Assembly: GCA_011317545.1 (NCBI GenBank)
Contig: WUJK01000012.1
Coordinates: forward strand, 27,501 to 91,500
Direction of reading: 5' to 3'
Length of the DNA: 64,000 bases
DNA from: Coniella vitis
Lineage: Eukaryota; Ascomycota; Sordariomycetes; Diaporthales; Schizoparmaceae
The notes under the pieces were generated by a model. It made no database searches. It was not told the DNA's origin and was given only the letters and a program-made list of their open reading frames with translations. The position numbers were made by a program, and so were the translations under genes. This document shows positions 12,368 to 23,752 of this stretch, in pieces. Every line of letters starts with the position of its first letter. Position 1 is the stretch's first letter.

Positions 12368-12823
12368 TATTATAACCTATAAATATATAGGTTATAGGAG
12401 CAGGCTAGCGTAACTATATATTAGTAAATCGGAACCTTAACGGACCGATAGGGATCTCTTATATAAGGAATACGGATAATATAATTAGGGTTAGGGTAAA
12501 GCCTATAAGAGATTACTATTACCTATCGGATAGTTCATAGGTAACTATAGGTATTAATAGGCTTAGATAGGCTATATATTAATAAATAGAATAACGGAAG
12601 GATATAAGGACGATAGATTTCCTAGCTATTAGATAGTTTTCCTTATAATCTTTAGTTGTAAATCTAAGTATTATCTTATATAATAGGGTAATCCCTTTTG
12701 ATTACTTATAATACTTAATATTACTCGATAACGTACGAAGACTTAAAGGTAATACTTCCCCACCTGCTAATATATAACTTATAGGTACTTCTAGAATCCG
12801 GGATTCAGGCAAGGATTATTATA
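12368..12823 (+). repeat. 3' LTR of element A, 456 bp
   Basis: Same length as the 5' LTR and nearly identical apart from C/T and G/A transitions. Starts TATTATAACC, ends GGATTATTATA. TATA region and TTAGGG pair (12485-12496) as in the 5' copy. Confidence 0.9.
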
Positions 12824-13896
12824 ATAATAGTATCTTAGTAGTAGTTTATAGACTAAGCAAGTATATATACTTCCTACCCTATAAAGAAAATAATATTATA
12901 GAAGAACTCGTATATATATTCCTACGTATTATTATCGCTAACTATAATATACCTTAAGAAATTATATCGGATAGAGATAGAAAATTTATATTAAAATTCT
13001 AGATCTTACTTACTAAATACCTCGGAACAACGTAATATATATCTACGGTATTCTATCCTTACACGGACGGATAGATAGAATATACTAACTAGATTATAGA
13101 ATAATATCTATAATATAATATTAACTACGAATAGGATAATTAGGTTAAACTTTTGCTAATAGTATAGTTCGCTTATAATAGTATAGATATAACGAGTATA
13201 GGAAAATTACTATTCTTCCTACTCTATAGATATAACCCTACGGTATACTATAAAGTAATACTAGGTAGTAACGTAGAAATAGCAGATTAGTATACTAAAA
13301 GAATTAAATAAGTATACGAAGATACTCGACGTATACTTTAGGATATTAGAGAATAAATAATAAAATATATTAACTAAAAAAGGATTAAGGGACTAATCCT
13401 ATAGAAGGGAGATAAAGTCTACCTTAACCGTAAGAATATTAAAACTATTAGACCTAGCGATAAACTCGACTATAAGAAACTTAGACCTTATAGAATTATA
13501 CGATAAATTTCGCTAGTTAACTATAAACTCGAAATTCCGTATATATAGCTATACCTAGTCTTCTATATTTTACTCCTTAAACTAGCACTAATAGATATAG
13601 AACTCTTATACGATATAGATATTATCGAACTAGAATAAGTATAGTACGAAGTTAAATAAATCCTTAATTTATATAAACGCGGATACGGAAAGTAATATCT
13701 TATTAAATAGAAAGGATACGATAACTTAGAAAATACTTAGGAACCTCTGAAGAATATTTATAAAGATCTAATTAAAGAATACGAGAATTAGTAAATAACC
13801 TAGTAATAGATAGAGTTAGAAGAACTTACTAGCAATTAAATAAACCTCCCTTACTAAAGGTACTAGCTAAATTATAAGCTACCTATACTCGGACTC
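12824..13896 (+). mobile_element. Element D, left part: integrase to chromodomain fragment, RIP-degraded
   Basis: Starts abruptly inside the integrase core (ATCTTAGTAGTAGTTTATAG, matching 10490 onwards of element A) and runs through the chromodomain to 13896, where element E is inserted. Everything upstream in D (5' LTR, gag, protease, RT) is missing. More heavily mutated than A. The region that in A carries the tRNA-like sequence is shorter here and lacks it. Continues at 21383. Confidence 0.82.
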
Positions 13897-14135
13897 TATC
13901 AGGGTTTTGGTGGGCAAAGTGACAGGATATAAGAAAGCATCCAATAAGCAGGATCTTAGCAGTGTTTAAGATGTGTTTTCAATGAGGTTATATTCAGAAA
14001 CTAAACTGAACTTAGTTCCTTTCTTTCTTTTTCTATATCCCAATTTCCATCCTTGACTATAAATATAATTGACTTCGCAGGGTTCCTATTGCTTTTGAGT
14101 AATATATAAGCAGGTTTCCAGTTCAGACTCTGATA
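13897..14135 (-). repeat. 3' LTR of element E, 239 bp
   Basis: Ends TATCAG...CTGATA form a short inverted repeat. Nearly free of RIP-type change compared with its partner at 21139-21377. Confidence 0.92.
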
Positions 14136-14749
14136 ATATCCCCCTTCTTGTAAGCTTCGTCCTCGAAGCTATCAAATACCAAAAGAAGTCCTTTTCATCT
14201 AATAATAGCAATTTAGGTTGAGGTACTCCAGCTGATAACTCGTTGCGTTTAAGCAGGTTGTTTATAACCAAATTGCAGGTTATATGCTTAAAATCCAATT
14301 TTCTTTTATTAGCATTGTGGTATAGTAGCTATACTATTGTTCCAAAAACAGCTTATTATTATTAAATATCGGTTCTAGGGATAATATAGTATATTATACG
14401 TTGAAGCATCTTTATTATTGCTTTATTGTCCTTATTACTATATTATTATTATCGTATTATTATCGAGGGGTTTCAAAGTATCGTTAGTAACGCCGTAATT
14501 ATAATAAAATAATAGCAATAATAATAGAATAATAGTAGCAATAAAAGAGTAGTGAATAAGAATAGTTTACGCCGAGGATAATAGTAATAATAAAAGAATA
14601 ATAGTAATAGTAAAAATAGCAGTAATAGCAGTAAATAGGTAGGGTATACAGACTACCTAACTATTGCGATAGCTTTACCTCCATAACTATAGAAGCTACT
14701 CTTTTTTTCCTTATTGATTTGCTTCTCTTTCCTTTTCTTTCTTCCTTTA

Positions 14750-15890
14750 GACCAAACTTTCAAATATTTTGTTAATATTCCCTTTTAGTCTCCCTTTATT
14801 ATACGCTTCGTCTTCCCTACTAAAAAGCAGTTCTATCGCGCTTATCACTTTATTCCTTTCCTGCGTTTTCGCAGCTAGTACGCAGTACTAATACTTTATT
14901 ATAGCAGTCGCAATATTTATTAGTCAGAGAAGCAAAAATACCTCCTAAACGCCCCGCTAATAATAATGGAAATTAGTAAGTATTTTTCATATTCGTCTTA
15001 CGTTAAAGCACCGTTAACCCTACTCTTAGGCCTAGTAAACGCGCTAAAATCGCTGCAGCTATTAATAATAATAATAATAGCCCTCCAGCCCCCGCTCGAC
15101 CTATTACAGAATAGTATACGCGCTGCGTTCGCGCAGTAACCAAGAAGCCAAACCATATTTACGAACCTTATCCTAATAAGCAGCTTTTTCCTTACGTATC
15201 GGGCTAATACTAATAGTATTAGGTATTAGTACTAAATGCAAATATTACGCTAAAAACAACCAGCCTTATTATCGTATAAGTATAATTATCCGAATTTATT
15301 ATATTGCGAGAAGTATGCTAATAAGCAACCGAATAGATGCCTTTTGCCGTCCGTACGATTATATTGTCTCAGTATCCCTTTACTGCCGACTAGTTGAAAG
15401 AGGCTATTTCGAAGATTCCTCGTACTTAATCCTATCCATTCACTACTAGTAAGGATAATAATAGCGGTAAAAGCGTTACGAATTCGTAGGGTAATACTAG
15501 CCCTGCCGTTATTATTAGTAGTAGTAGTAATACTAAATAGCTTGCTATTACTTGCGATATAATATCGCTGCTTGCTCGTAGGGTTAATATATTAGAGCGA
15601 TTAGCTAATATTAGAGAACGGTTAGTTAAGGTCGCTAGTGCCTATAATAACGATAAAGAGGATAATAATAATGATAATAGTAGTAATAATAATAGTAATA
15701 ACGGCGATAACGGTACTAACGCGTAGGGTAGAGGCGGCGATAATAGCGGTAATAGTAGTAATAGCGGTGATAGCGGTAATAGCGGTGCCTAGGCTATTAT
15801 TATTAGCTATAACTAGTGAGTATATTTTGCGCTGCTTAATTATTACGATACGCTATTATTTTCGCTGGTTAATTATTTAGATTAGTTTTA
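14750..15890 (+). pseudogene. Antisense Asn/Ser-rich ORF in the 3' part of element E (broken)
   Basis: Plus-strand frame, antisense to element E gag-pol and located between its chromodomain and 3' LTR. With in-frame TAG/TAA read through it gives a long hydrophilic sequence with a basic start, a middle part without recognisable motif (HIYEPYPNKQLFPYVSG), a leucine-rich segment (ISLLARRVNILERLANIRER, about 15565-15625), an Asn/Asp/Gly-rich run from trinucleotide repeats (about 15640-15790) and a hydrophobic tail. Unrelated in sequence to the coiled-coil ORF of family A, but in the same position and orientation. Function unknown. Confidence 0.45.
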
Positions 15891-15929
15891 ATTTTTCGTA
15901 CTTTTTTATTTTACTATTAATTATATTTC

Positions 15930-18900
15930 ATATTTTTAAATTATTTCTCCATTATTAATATATTAACGCGGCTCCTATATATCGTTTTCGCTATTATAAC
16001 CCTTCTATCGAATAAGAAATTAGCGTTGTTTTTTAGGACCTCGATATATAAGAATTGCTTCGACTTTAAAATATTCTTTACCTTTAATATTAATTTCAGG
16101 TCGGGGCTTAAGATTATCGCCTTCTCTGCTAATAAATTACTTTAATATAGAGATATAAAAAATATTATGAACTTTATAAGCTTTTAGTAGCTCCAACCGG
16201 TATACTAATCCGTACGCTCTAACTACCTCTAATACTCGAAATAGACTAAGGTATTTATCTGCTAGCTTTGCTAATAGATAGCGTTATCGTAAGTTCTTTA
16301 CTAAGACTAGGACGAGTTGGTTAGGTATAAATCTTTTATCTATATGCTTTATATTATACTATTTAGTATAACTGGCTTAAGCATTATATAAATATTGCTC
16401 TATAATAACGCGTTCCTCTAATAGGGCTATTATTCTCTCTATAGCGGCTAGTGCTACTATTTTTAGGTAACCAGGATAGTTAGAGGGTAAACAAGGGTTA
16501 TATCCTATTAAGGTATAAGCAGGTGATAAAGAAGTTAATAAATATAGTACGTTGTTATAAGTAAATTAAGCTATAGGTAAACGTTGCGTCCAATCTACTT
16601 ATTTGATATTATAATATATACGTAAGTAAAGTTCCAAAGTTTGATTTAGGCGCTCCGTTTAACTATCCGTTTATAGATATATTGCGGTACTAAGACGCCG
16701 CTTTATCGCTAAGTAATAGCAGAAAGAATTCCAAAAGGTGCTTATAAATAGGCTTCCTCTATCGGAAATGATTCTATCTGGTATTCCAAAAAATTGAAAT
16801 ATATATCGTACAACTAAGTCTGCGAGTCCGCTGCTTATAAGTCGAGTTATAATTAGTATATATAATCCATATTTTATATAACGATCCACGATAACTAGAA
16901 TTAAATTATAGGCTTTTCCGTTGCTTCCTATAGATACTAGCAATTTAGTAATAAAATCTATCGAAATTTCCTGCTAAGGGCGTATAGGCACCGGTAACGC
17001 TGCTAATAAGCTATAAGGGCGGTAAGTTGCAGCTTTAGCTCGTTGATAAACTATATAGGTATTAATATATTATTTTATATCCTTGCGTATAGAAGGCTAA
17101 AAGTAGTAGCATTTAAGCAACTTGTAAGATTTATTAAAGCCGAAATAACCTATAGTTGTATTATCGTAGTATACTAATAATAATTCCCTTCGGAGTACGG
17201 GCATCTAAGGTATATAAAGTTGGTCCTTTATTATTAAGAGTCTATATTAAGTATTCTATACGTTTCTTATACGGATCCTATATACTTTCTATTCGTCGGA
17301 TACTATAAATAGATCGCTTTATTATATATTCTTAACCTTAATATAGAGAGGTTTATCCAGCTGTAAAGCTATTACCGTAATACGTTGAAGTTGCGCGTGC
17401 GGAAGGATAGTAGGGTCGTAAGGCCTACTTCCAAGCAGGTAAACTGCAGAACTAACGCATAGTTTAAGCTTAGATTACGTAGTCTAATAACTCCGCTTAG
17501 AGGTCTTTAGTCTCTATCCGAAAGTATATATTATTAAAAGGTAAGCTCTCCGTCCTATATACTTTACCGCTGCTTCTAAGTAACTCAGTAATCTGTACGG
17601 GATATAATTTCTAGATCTAATCTTATAGATACTACCTCCTTCGTCTGCTAACGAGATAGCACTACTTAGGTTATCTAAAATATACTCTAAGACTACGTAT
17701 TCGCAGCTTATCTATAAACCAGAACTTATTAATCCTATAGTAGACTATACCTCTTTAGTACTTAGTTCGTTATTTCGGTAAGTCCGTTTTAATTATACTA
17801 GGTCTTTAGATACCTATATAATAAAATCGCTAGGTGCACACAGCTCCTCATCAGCTTTCGCACTACTACGATAATTAGGACGCTGTAATAGTCCGTCTAT
17901 AGGATTTAATCGACTAGGTTAATAAATAATAGCAAAGTTATAGTTGCTTAAAAGCTACAACTATCGTACTTGCCTCGCTAATAGCTGTCTTTTTGTTTCC
18001 CAAAAACTCCAATTTAAGTAATTAGTCTTAATAATAACTGGAGTTTATGCGTATAAAAGGTATTAACGCTAGTTTAACGCTGCGTTAATAATAGTAAGTA
18101 GTTCCTAGTCTCCTACGCTATAACGGGCTTTAACTAAAGTTAACTTTTTAGAGCGAAAAGCAATTAGATGCTAAACTATGTTAAATAACTATAATAAAAC
18201 AGCTCTAATAGCTTGCTAAGACGCATCTGTTTCTATACGTATTAGCAAAGCAGGATTAAAATAGCGTAATAATAGAGCGATAGTAAAACGGGTATATAAC
18301 GTTCGGAATATAAGACGCTGTCGGAAATTAAGAATAAAAGTACTAATATGCTCGCCGCGTAAAAGCTGCGTTAAAGGTATAGCAATACGAGAATAATTCC
18401 GAATAAAACGCCTGTAAAAACCAGTAAAGCCTAAGAATACTTAGATATCTTTAATATACGCAGGCTTAGGCTATTACTTAATAGCAGCGACTCTACTGCG
18501 TTCTATACTAATTCCCTTAGGAGTAATAACGAAACCTAGAAATTCAACTTTTGATATATTGAATTTATATTTTTTAAGGTTAATATATAACTTCCACTTA
18601 CGCAATCGTTCAAATACTCTGCGAACATCTTACGTATATATTGCGGGGTCCTTGCTAAAAATCAGAATATCATCGAGGTAGATAATACAAATAATATTAA
18701 TAAGCCTAACTAGAACTCGATTAATATAAGATTGAAAAGTTATAGGAGAATTAGTTAAACCTATTAGTAAAACAAGGTACTTAAAATGCCCGTATTTAGT
18801 ACGAAAAGCAGTCTTCTATTTATCACCTTCCTTAATTCGTATATAGTAATAAGCATCTTTCAAGTTAAGCTTAGTATAAATAGCAGCATATAATAATTAG

Positions 18901-19700
18901 TCCAGAACTTCTGAAATCAAGGGTAAAGGTACGCGATTCTTACGTATTAGCTTATTTAAAGCACGATAATTAATACAGAGGCGTAACTCCCCGCCCTTTT
19001 TTAGTATAAAAATAATAGGAGCTCCTGCAGGATTAATAGAATAGCGAATAAGACCTCTAGCCTATATTTTCTATAAGTATTCCCTAAGACTTTCCAGCTC
19101 TAACGCAGTAAGTATATAAATAGGTCCCTATAGAGGTATCGCACCCTTTTCCAGATTAATAGCATAGTCTGAAACCGTTCGTGCTAGTAAAGGTGCATTA
19201 GGATCTATATATATAATATCCTTAAAGTCTACGTATTCGCTGGGTAAACTAGGAATAGGTTTTTCAACTTCCTTTTCAGATAAATATAAAGGAACAGTAG
19301 GTATGCTTTATATAGCAAATATTGCGCGTGCGTCGCGTATTTCCTACGTAGACGTAGTAAATACTAACTTGGATATATATAGTGGCCATCTCTAATACCT
19401 GGTGGCCTAATTAATTTAAGGATTCGTAGAAATAAGCTAAGGAAAACCTAATATAATTAGGAAGGGTGCTTTTTTAATAATAGAGAAGCGATAATACTAT
19501 ATTCTTATAACGCCTAAGGAATTAGTAACTAATAAATCTAATAAAATAGAACCTAAAGTTTTTATTAGTATATTATTAAAGGTAACCAGTAGAATACTTA
19601 GTCTAATATAAAGTTATAGAACTTATTCGAATAAGTTACGTATAAGCAGGTTCTCCTCTACGCCTAAGTTAACAAGCGCTTCTTTTTCTATAAACTATAA
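15930..19700 (-). pseudogene. pol: pol of element E: protease, RT, RNase H, integrase, chromodomain (broken)
   Basis: Minus strand. Protease remnant near 19650 (ALVN-x-GVEENLL). RT about 19100-18450 with NYRALNKLIRKNR, LIGLTNSP and an intact catalytic box IIYLDDILIFS (about 18660-18690). RNase H about 18250-17850. Integrase with VDRYIKYGLYI and FGIPDRIISDRGSLF (within 16671-16943, the longest open piece). Chromodomain about 16100-15950 (AILIYR...FLIRQKGY). Several stops and frame changes. RT residues are better preserved than in A, B or D. Confidence 0.82.
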
Positions 19701-19799
19701 TATTTTACTTAAAATTATATTGGCCTTAATGATTAAACGAGGATAATCCTGCCTAGCGTATTCCTAGCTAGAACTTTATATATAAGCTGTATCGTAGGT

Positions 19800-20950
19800 A
19801 ATATTCGAAATTCGTTATAATTTTGGGTATACGATTACAGTATAGCCTGCTATTTAATAAGTTCGGTAATAAGCTTTAGGATATTTAGCAGAAGTATAGT
19901 TATCCTCCCCGTAAACGTAATAAATTCGCTACGGGTTTTATAGGCAAGTTGCTTATCGATGGCCTTATTAGTTATAATTATAATATCGAATACTATAATT
20001 ACGAGTTAAGTGCGTTAACGTAGCGGAATCGTTAGTATTACGCTTAGGGGGTAAAGATAAGTTAATTAATAATATAGAAAGTGGCGAATTCTTAGTAGCT
20101 TTCTTAGGATAATAGGTTGCAATATAACCAGACTCCCTATATATAAAGCAAGTCCTATATTCTCGCGAGGTTTACGTAGGTTAAGGTTAACTATCTTTTT
20201 GCATTAATTCGAATCGTTATACTAAACTAATAGTAAGCTCCTATTCCTACGGTAACGTTGCTTAAGAGCTAAGTATAATCTATAACTTAGGGCGTAGCCG
20301 AGTAATAAAGGCTATAATACGAGCTAATCCTTCTAAAGGAGCTGGATTATCTAATTCGATTTTATTAAAACGTTATACGAAATCCGTAACTACTTTATCT
20401 CGACCTTATATAAGTCGTAAAAGCTTCGAAGACGTAGTAAGTACGCGAGTCTTAGGATTAGAGTATTATTTCTTAAGAATTTCTAAAAGATTAGGTAGGG
20501 ATATTTTCGCCTTAGCACTATTTTCCCTACGTTAACGTATAAGATAACTAACCTAATAGCGTTTTATATTATCTCTTAAACAACCGGTAGTATAATAAGA
20601 TTTATAGTCTTCGTTAATAATATTATATATCTTAAATCGATATATAAGGTTAAATTTGAAAGCTTAAAATTCTATTAGACTAGTTCCCCTATATATTAGA
20701 TTCGGTATACTATATAAAAGGGTGAAAGATATAGCGTTAACAGTATTTTCTAATTAAGAGGCAGATAAAGAACTATTATATCTGGAAAGAGTAGGTATAG
20801 CTCTACTTAGGGGTAATAAATTACTATATAGAAGTATCGTAGACGAAGAAGAAACCTTATAGCTAGCTGGTAATAGGTAAATATAATCAGAGGATCTATT
20901 CTTTTACGCTAAGCGTATACGTTTAGTATATAAGCGCTGCTTAATATCTT
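19800..20950 (-). pseudogene. gag: gag of element E (broken)
   Basis: Minus-strand coding remnant upstream of pol. A zinc-knuckle remnant is legible near 20100-20165 (TCF-x-YRESGYIATYYPKKATK), with Cys and His replaced by Tyr as transitions would give. The rest is capsid-like but too damaged to delimit. Confidence 0.55.
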
Positions 20951-21138
20951 AGAGCCGTAATAATACGTTTACTTTAGCCTCTTTACGAAGGCGTTGTTTA
21001 GTTATAATAGCTATATTTGGAGATTCTAAGGAAATTCGCTGCGTTAGCGTAGTATTAGCGCGACTAATACGAGAAGAGCGTCGGGTGGATAGTATTCTTA
21101 TTCTTGCCGGTTTATACCTTTGGAAAGGAAGTTCAGAA

Positions 21139-21377
21139 TATTAGGGTTTTAGTAGGCAAAGTAATAGGATATAAGAAAGCATCTAATAAGCAGGATCTTA
21201 GCAGTGTTTAAGATATATTTTTAATAAGGTTATATTCAGAAACTAAACTAAACTTAGTTCCTTTCTTTCTTTTTCTATATCCCAATTTCCATCCTTGACT
21301 ATAAATATAATTGACTTCGCAGGGTTCCTATTGCTTTTAAGTAATATATAAGCAGGTTTCTAGTTCAGACTCTGATA
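21139..21377 (-). repeat. 5' LTR of element E, 239 bp
   Basis: Pairs with 13897-14135. I count about 13 differences from that copy, all C-to-T or G-to-A at CA/TG sites, the RIP signature. Right border followed by target duplication GACTC. Confidence 0.92.
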
Positions 21378-21382
21378 GACTC

Positions 21383-22551
21383 CCTAGGTTAAATCCGGAC
21401 TAATCAATCGCCGCGTTAGGCGCTACTAACGTATTCTAATCTATACCCTTAAATAAAGGATCCTATAAAGCTAGTATAGCCTCCTTAGACGAAATAGCTT
21501 AAATAATCTTAGCTATATATTCTCGCTCCTCCTCCTCTAACCTAATATATACTAACTTTATACCCTTCTCTTAAAGAAAATAGCGCTATTTCTTTAAGCG
21601 AGCTAAACGAGATAGGGACTTATTTAACTAAGCTTAGAGCTTAACTAAACGACTCTCCTCTTAAAGCTCCCGGCTATCGATCCGGGATAACTTATCGGTA
21701 ATATAGGAAGCTATAGAAATATTAGTAACTATTAAGGCAGAATACCTTTAAGGAAACTTATAAGAAGATATTAAAATCCGATTCCTATTATAAAAATAAC
21801 TATATTTAATATACTAAGAATAGCTCTTTATATTATCTATTACGTAATATATTAAACCCTCCTTAAGATATAATATATAAGGTATAACTTCGAAACCGCT
21901 AGTTTCGATATAGTAAAAACGCTCGATATAAGTAAGACGCTTCTTAGATAAAAACGAGGACCTAGAATTCGTACTATACGATTTTATAATTCTTAACGAT
22001 ATAACGAATTAGGAAAGTATAATCCGAAGTAAGAATATTAGGTAGGACTATTTACGGAAATACTATAGGTCTTTAGGGATAAAGACCGATAGAAGGGAGA
22101 TAATATTATAACCTACGGTTATATAGGTTATAGGAATAATATAATATAGTATAGATATTAGAACTATAACGGGCCGATAGGATCTCTTATATAAGAACGT
22201 TAAGATTATATAATTAGGGTTAGGGTCGGATTACTAGAGATTATAACTGCTTACTAAGCCTTAGTAAGTACTACTAAGTATTAATAAGCTCGGATAAGCT
22301 ATATATTAATAAATACTATAATAGAAGGATATAAGGATAGGAGTTTACGGCTTAATATTAGATAGTTTCCTTATAGTCTTTAATTATAAATCTAAGTATT
22401 ATTTTATATAATAGGGTAATCCCTCTTAATTACTTATAATACTTAATATTACTCGATAACGTACGAAGACTTAAAGGTAATACTTCCCTACCTACTAATA
22501 TATAACTTATAGGTACTTCCAGAATCAGGGATTTAGGCAAGGATTATTATA
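21383..22551 (+). mobile_element. Element D, right part: antisense coiled-coil ORF remnant and 3' LTR
   Basis: Resumes the D sequence interrupted by element E. About 21390-22060 is a degraded copy of the antisense coiled-coil ORF. A purine tract (AGAAGGGAGATAA) precedes the 3' LTR at 22104-22551 (448 bp), which has family-A ends (TATTATAACC ... GGATTATTATA) but a different centre. Confidence 0.8.
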
Positions 22552-23190
22552 AATAAGGTATTATAAAGTAACCTAAGTAGTCGTTAATATTAGCTAAACG
22601 AGAACGGTTATTTAAAGAATTCGATAATATAACGAATTAGGAAAGTATAATCCGAAGTAAGAATATTAAATAGGACTACTTACGGAAATAACTATAATCT
22701 TTAGGGATAAAAACCGATAGAAAGGAGATAATATTATAACCTACGGTTATATAAGTTATAGGAATAGGCAAATATAATAAGCGCCTAACGAACGGAACTA
22801 TAACGGACCGTTAGGATTTCTTATATAATTAAGTTATACGAATAATATAATTAGGGTTAGGGTTAATTACTAGAATTATAGTAATTAGAGTAATCGAGTT
22901 ATAATAGTTACGGTAATTATAATAATCGGATTATAAACTTAAGAGTAATCTAGTAGAATAACGGAAGGATATAAGGACGATAGATTTCCTAGCTATTAGA
23001 TAGTTTTCCTTATAGTCTTTAGTTATAAATCTAAGTATTACCTCGGGTAATAGGGTAATCCCTCTTAATCTCTTATAATACTTAATATTATATATAAACG
23101 TACGAAGACTTAAAGGTATATTTCCCCCTCCTACTAATATATAACTTATAGGTACTTCCAGAATCAGGGATTCAGGCAAGGATCATTCTA
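22552..23190 (+). mobile_element. Element F: short interior fragment plus LTR (22732-23190)
   Basis: About 180 bp matching the 3' end of family A interior (AACGAATTAGGAAAGTATAATCC, then a purine tract) precede a 459-bp LTR with family ends (TATTATAACCTACGG ... AAGGATCATTCTA). The LTR centre (22860-22960) differs from those of A, B, C and D. No partner LTR is seen. Confidence 0.75.
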
Positions 23191-23752
23191 CTGCGGTAGT
23201 AAGCGTTATAAACTAGGGTAAATCAGCGCGGAAAGATATAAATATTACTATATATTTAATACATCTTATTTAAAGGACTCTTTATTATATATTAGGAAAA
23301 TCATAGAAGATAACGTTAATGAATAAGGTATTTATAATCATTCATTATATAGTTCTGTCTAATAGAAAACATGTTTTGGTGTAAAACAGTAGGGTGTAGT
23401 ATGCCTTTAACTGGGAAAACACATGTTTACCTACACAATGAATTCTGTTATGTTCAAGGTTTTGCACCTGTGGCTGAATGGATAGTTCTGACAACTTTTG
23501 GTCACCCACTATAGCATGGTATCTAGAATTTGTGGCGCTTCACTAAAGTAGCAATCTACTCAATCCCATCCATAGTGCCCTATCAACTTTCTCATAATAA
23601 TCGGGACTTCAATGTGCCGCATTCAACCACTATGTATATTCTCAATGCTTCATTGTTCACCTCATGCATCGTACCTCTTTAGCTGCACGAAGTCCATTGG
23701 TGTTAAATACTTCTGTTGTTGCGCTGCACGCCTGACCGTCTGATGTGTCCTC
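23191..23752. other. Gene-free transition from retrotransposon block to unique DNA
   Basis: The composition returns to normal at about 23290. No gene or repeat recognised. Includes the 3' flank of the Pth11-like gene. Confidence 0.4.

Larger units (their letters stand above)
5149..12823 (+). mobile_element. Element A: full-length chromovirus-type Ty3/gypsy LTR retrotransposon, RIP-degraded
   Basis: Two LTRs of exactly 456 bp (5149-5604 and 12368-12823) enclose a 6.76-kb interior with gag, protease, RT, RNase H, integrase and chromodomain, in that order, on the plus strand. The 5' LTR keeps the TG start (TGTTATAACCCA); other ends have become TATTATA. A purine tract (AGAAGGGAGATAA) sits just before the 3' LTR, as expected of a polypurine primer. 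The flanks (ATTAG left, ATAAT right) do not match, so no target duplication is seen. Stops throughout make it non-autonomous; most are TAG/TAA where CAG, CAA or TGG is expected. Confidence 0.92.
13897..21377 (-). mobile_element. Element E: full Ty3/gypsy chromovirus of a second family, inserted in element D
   Basis: Complete 7.48-kb element on the minus strand with 239-bp LTRs, flanked by a 5-bp target duplication GACTC (13892-13896 and 21378-21382). The element D sequence continues correctly across the site, proving insertion into D. Minus-strand order: 5' LTR (21139-21377), gag, protease, RT, RNase H, integrase, chromodomain, a long 3' segment with an antisense ORF, purine tract (AAGAAGGGGGATAT), 3' LTR (13897-14135). 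Mutated by C-to-T/G-to-A changes, but less than A and D. Confidence 0.92.

Noticed and set aside
15640..15790. Plain microsatellite of AAT/GGT triplets
   Set aside because: The repeat continues a longer readable frame on the same strand, so it was treated as part of the antisense ORF of element E, with low confidence.
16671..16943. Separate small gene of 90 codons
   Set aside because: It is the best surviving piece of element E integrase, not an independent gene.
22931..23179. 82-codon frame on the minus strand
   Set aside because: Lies wholly within LTR F and follows the repeat's conserved end sequence.
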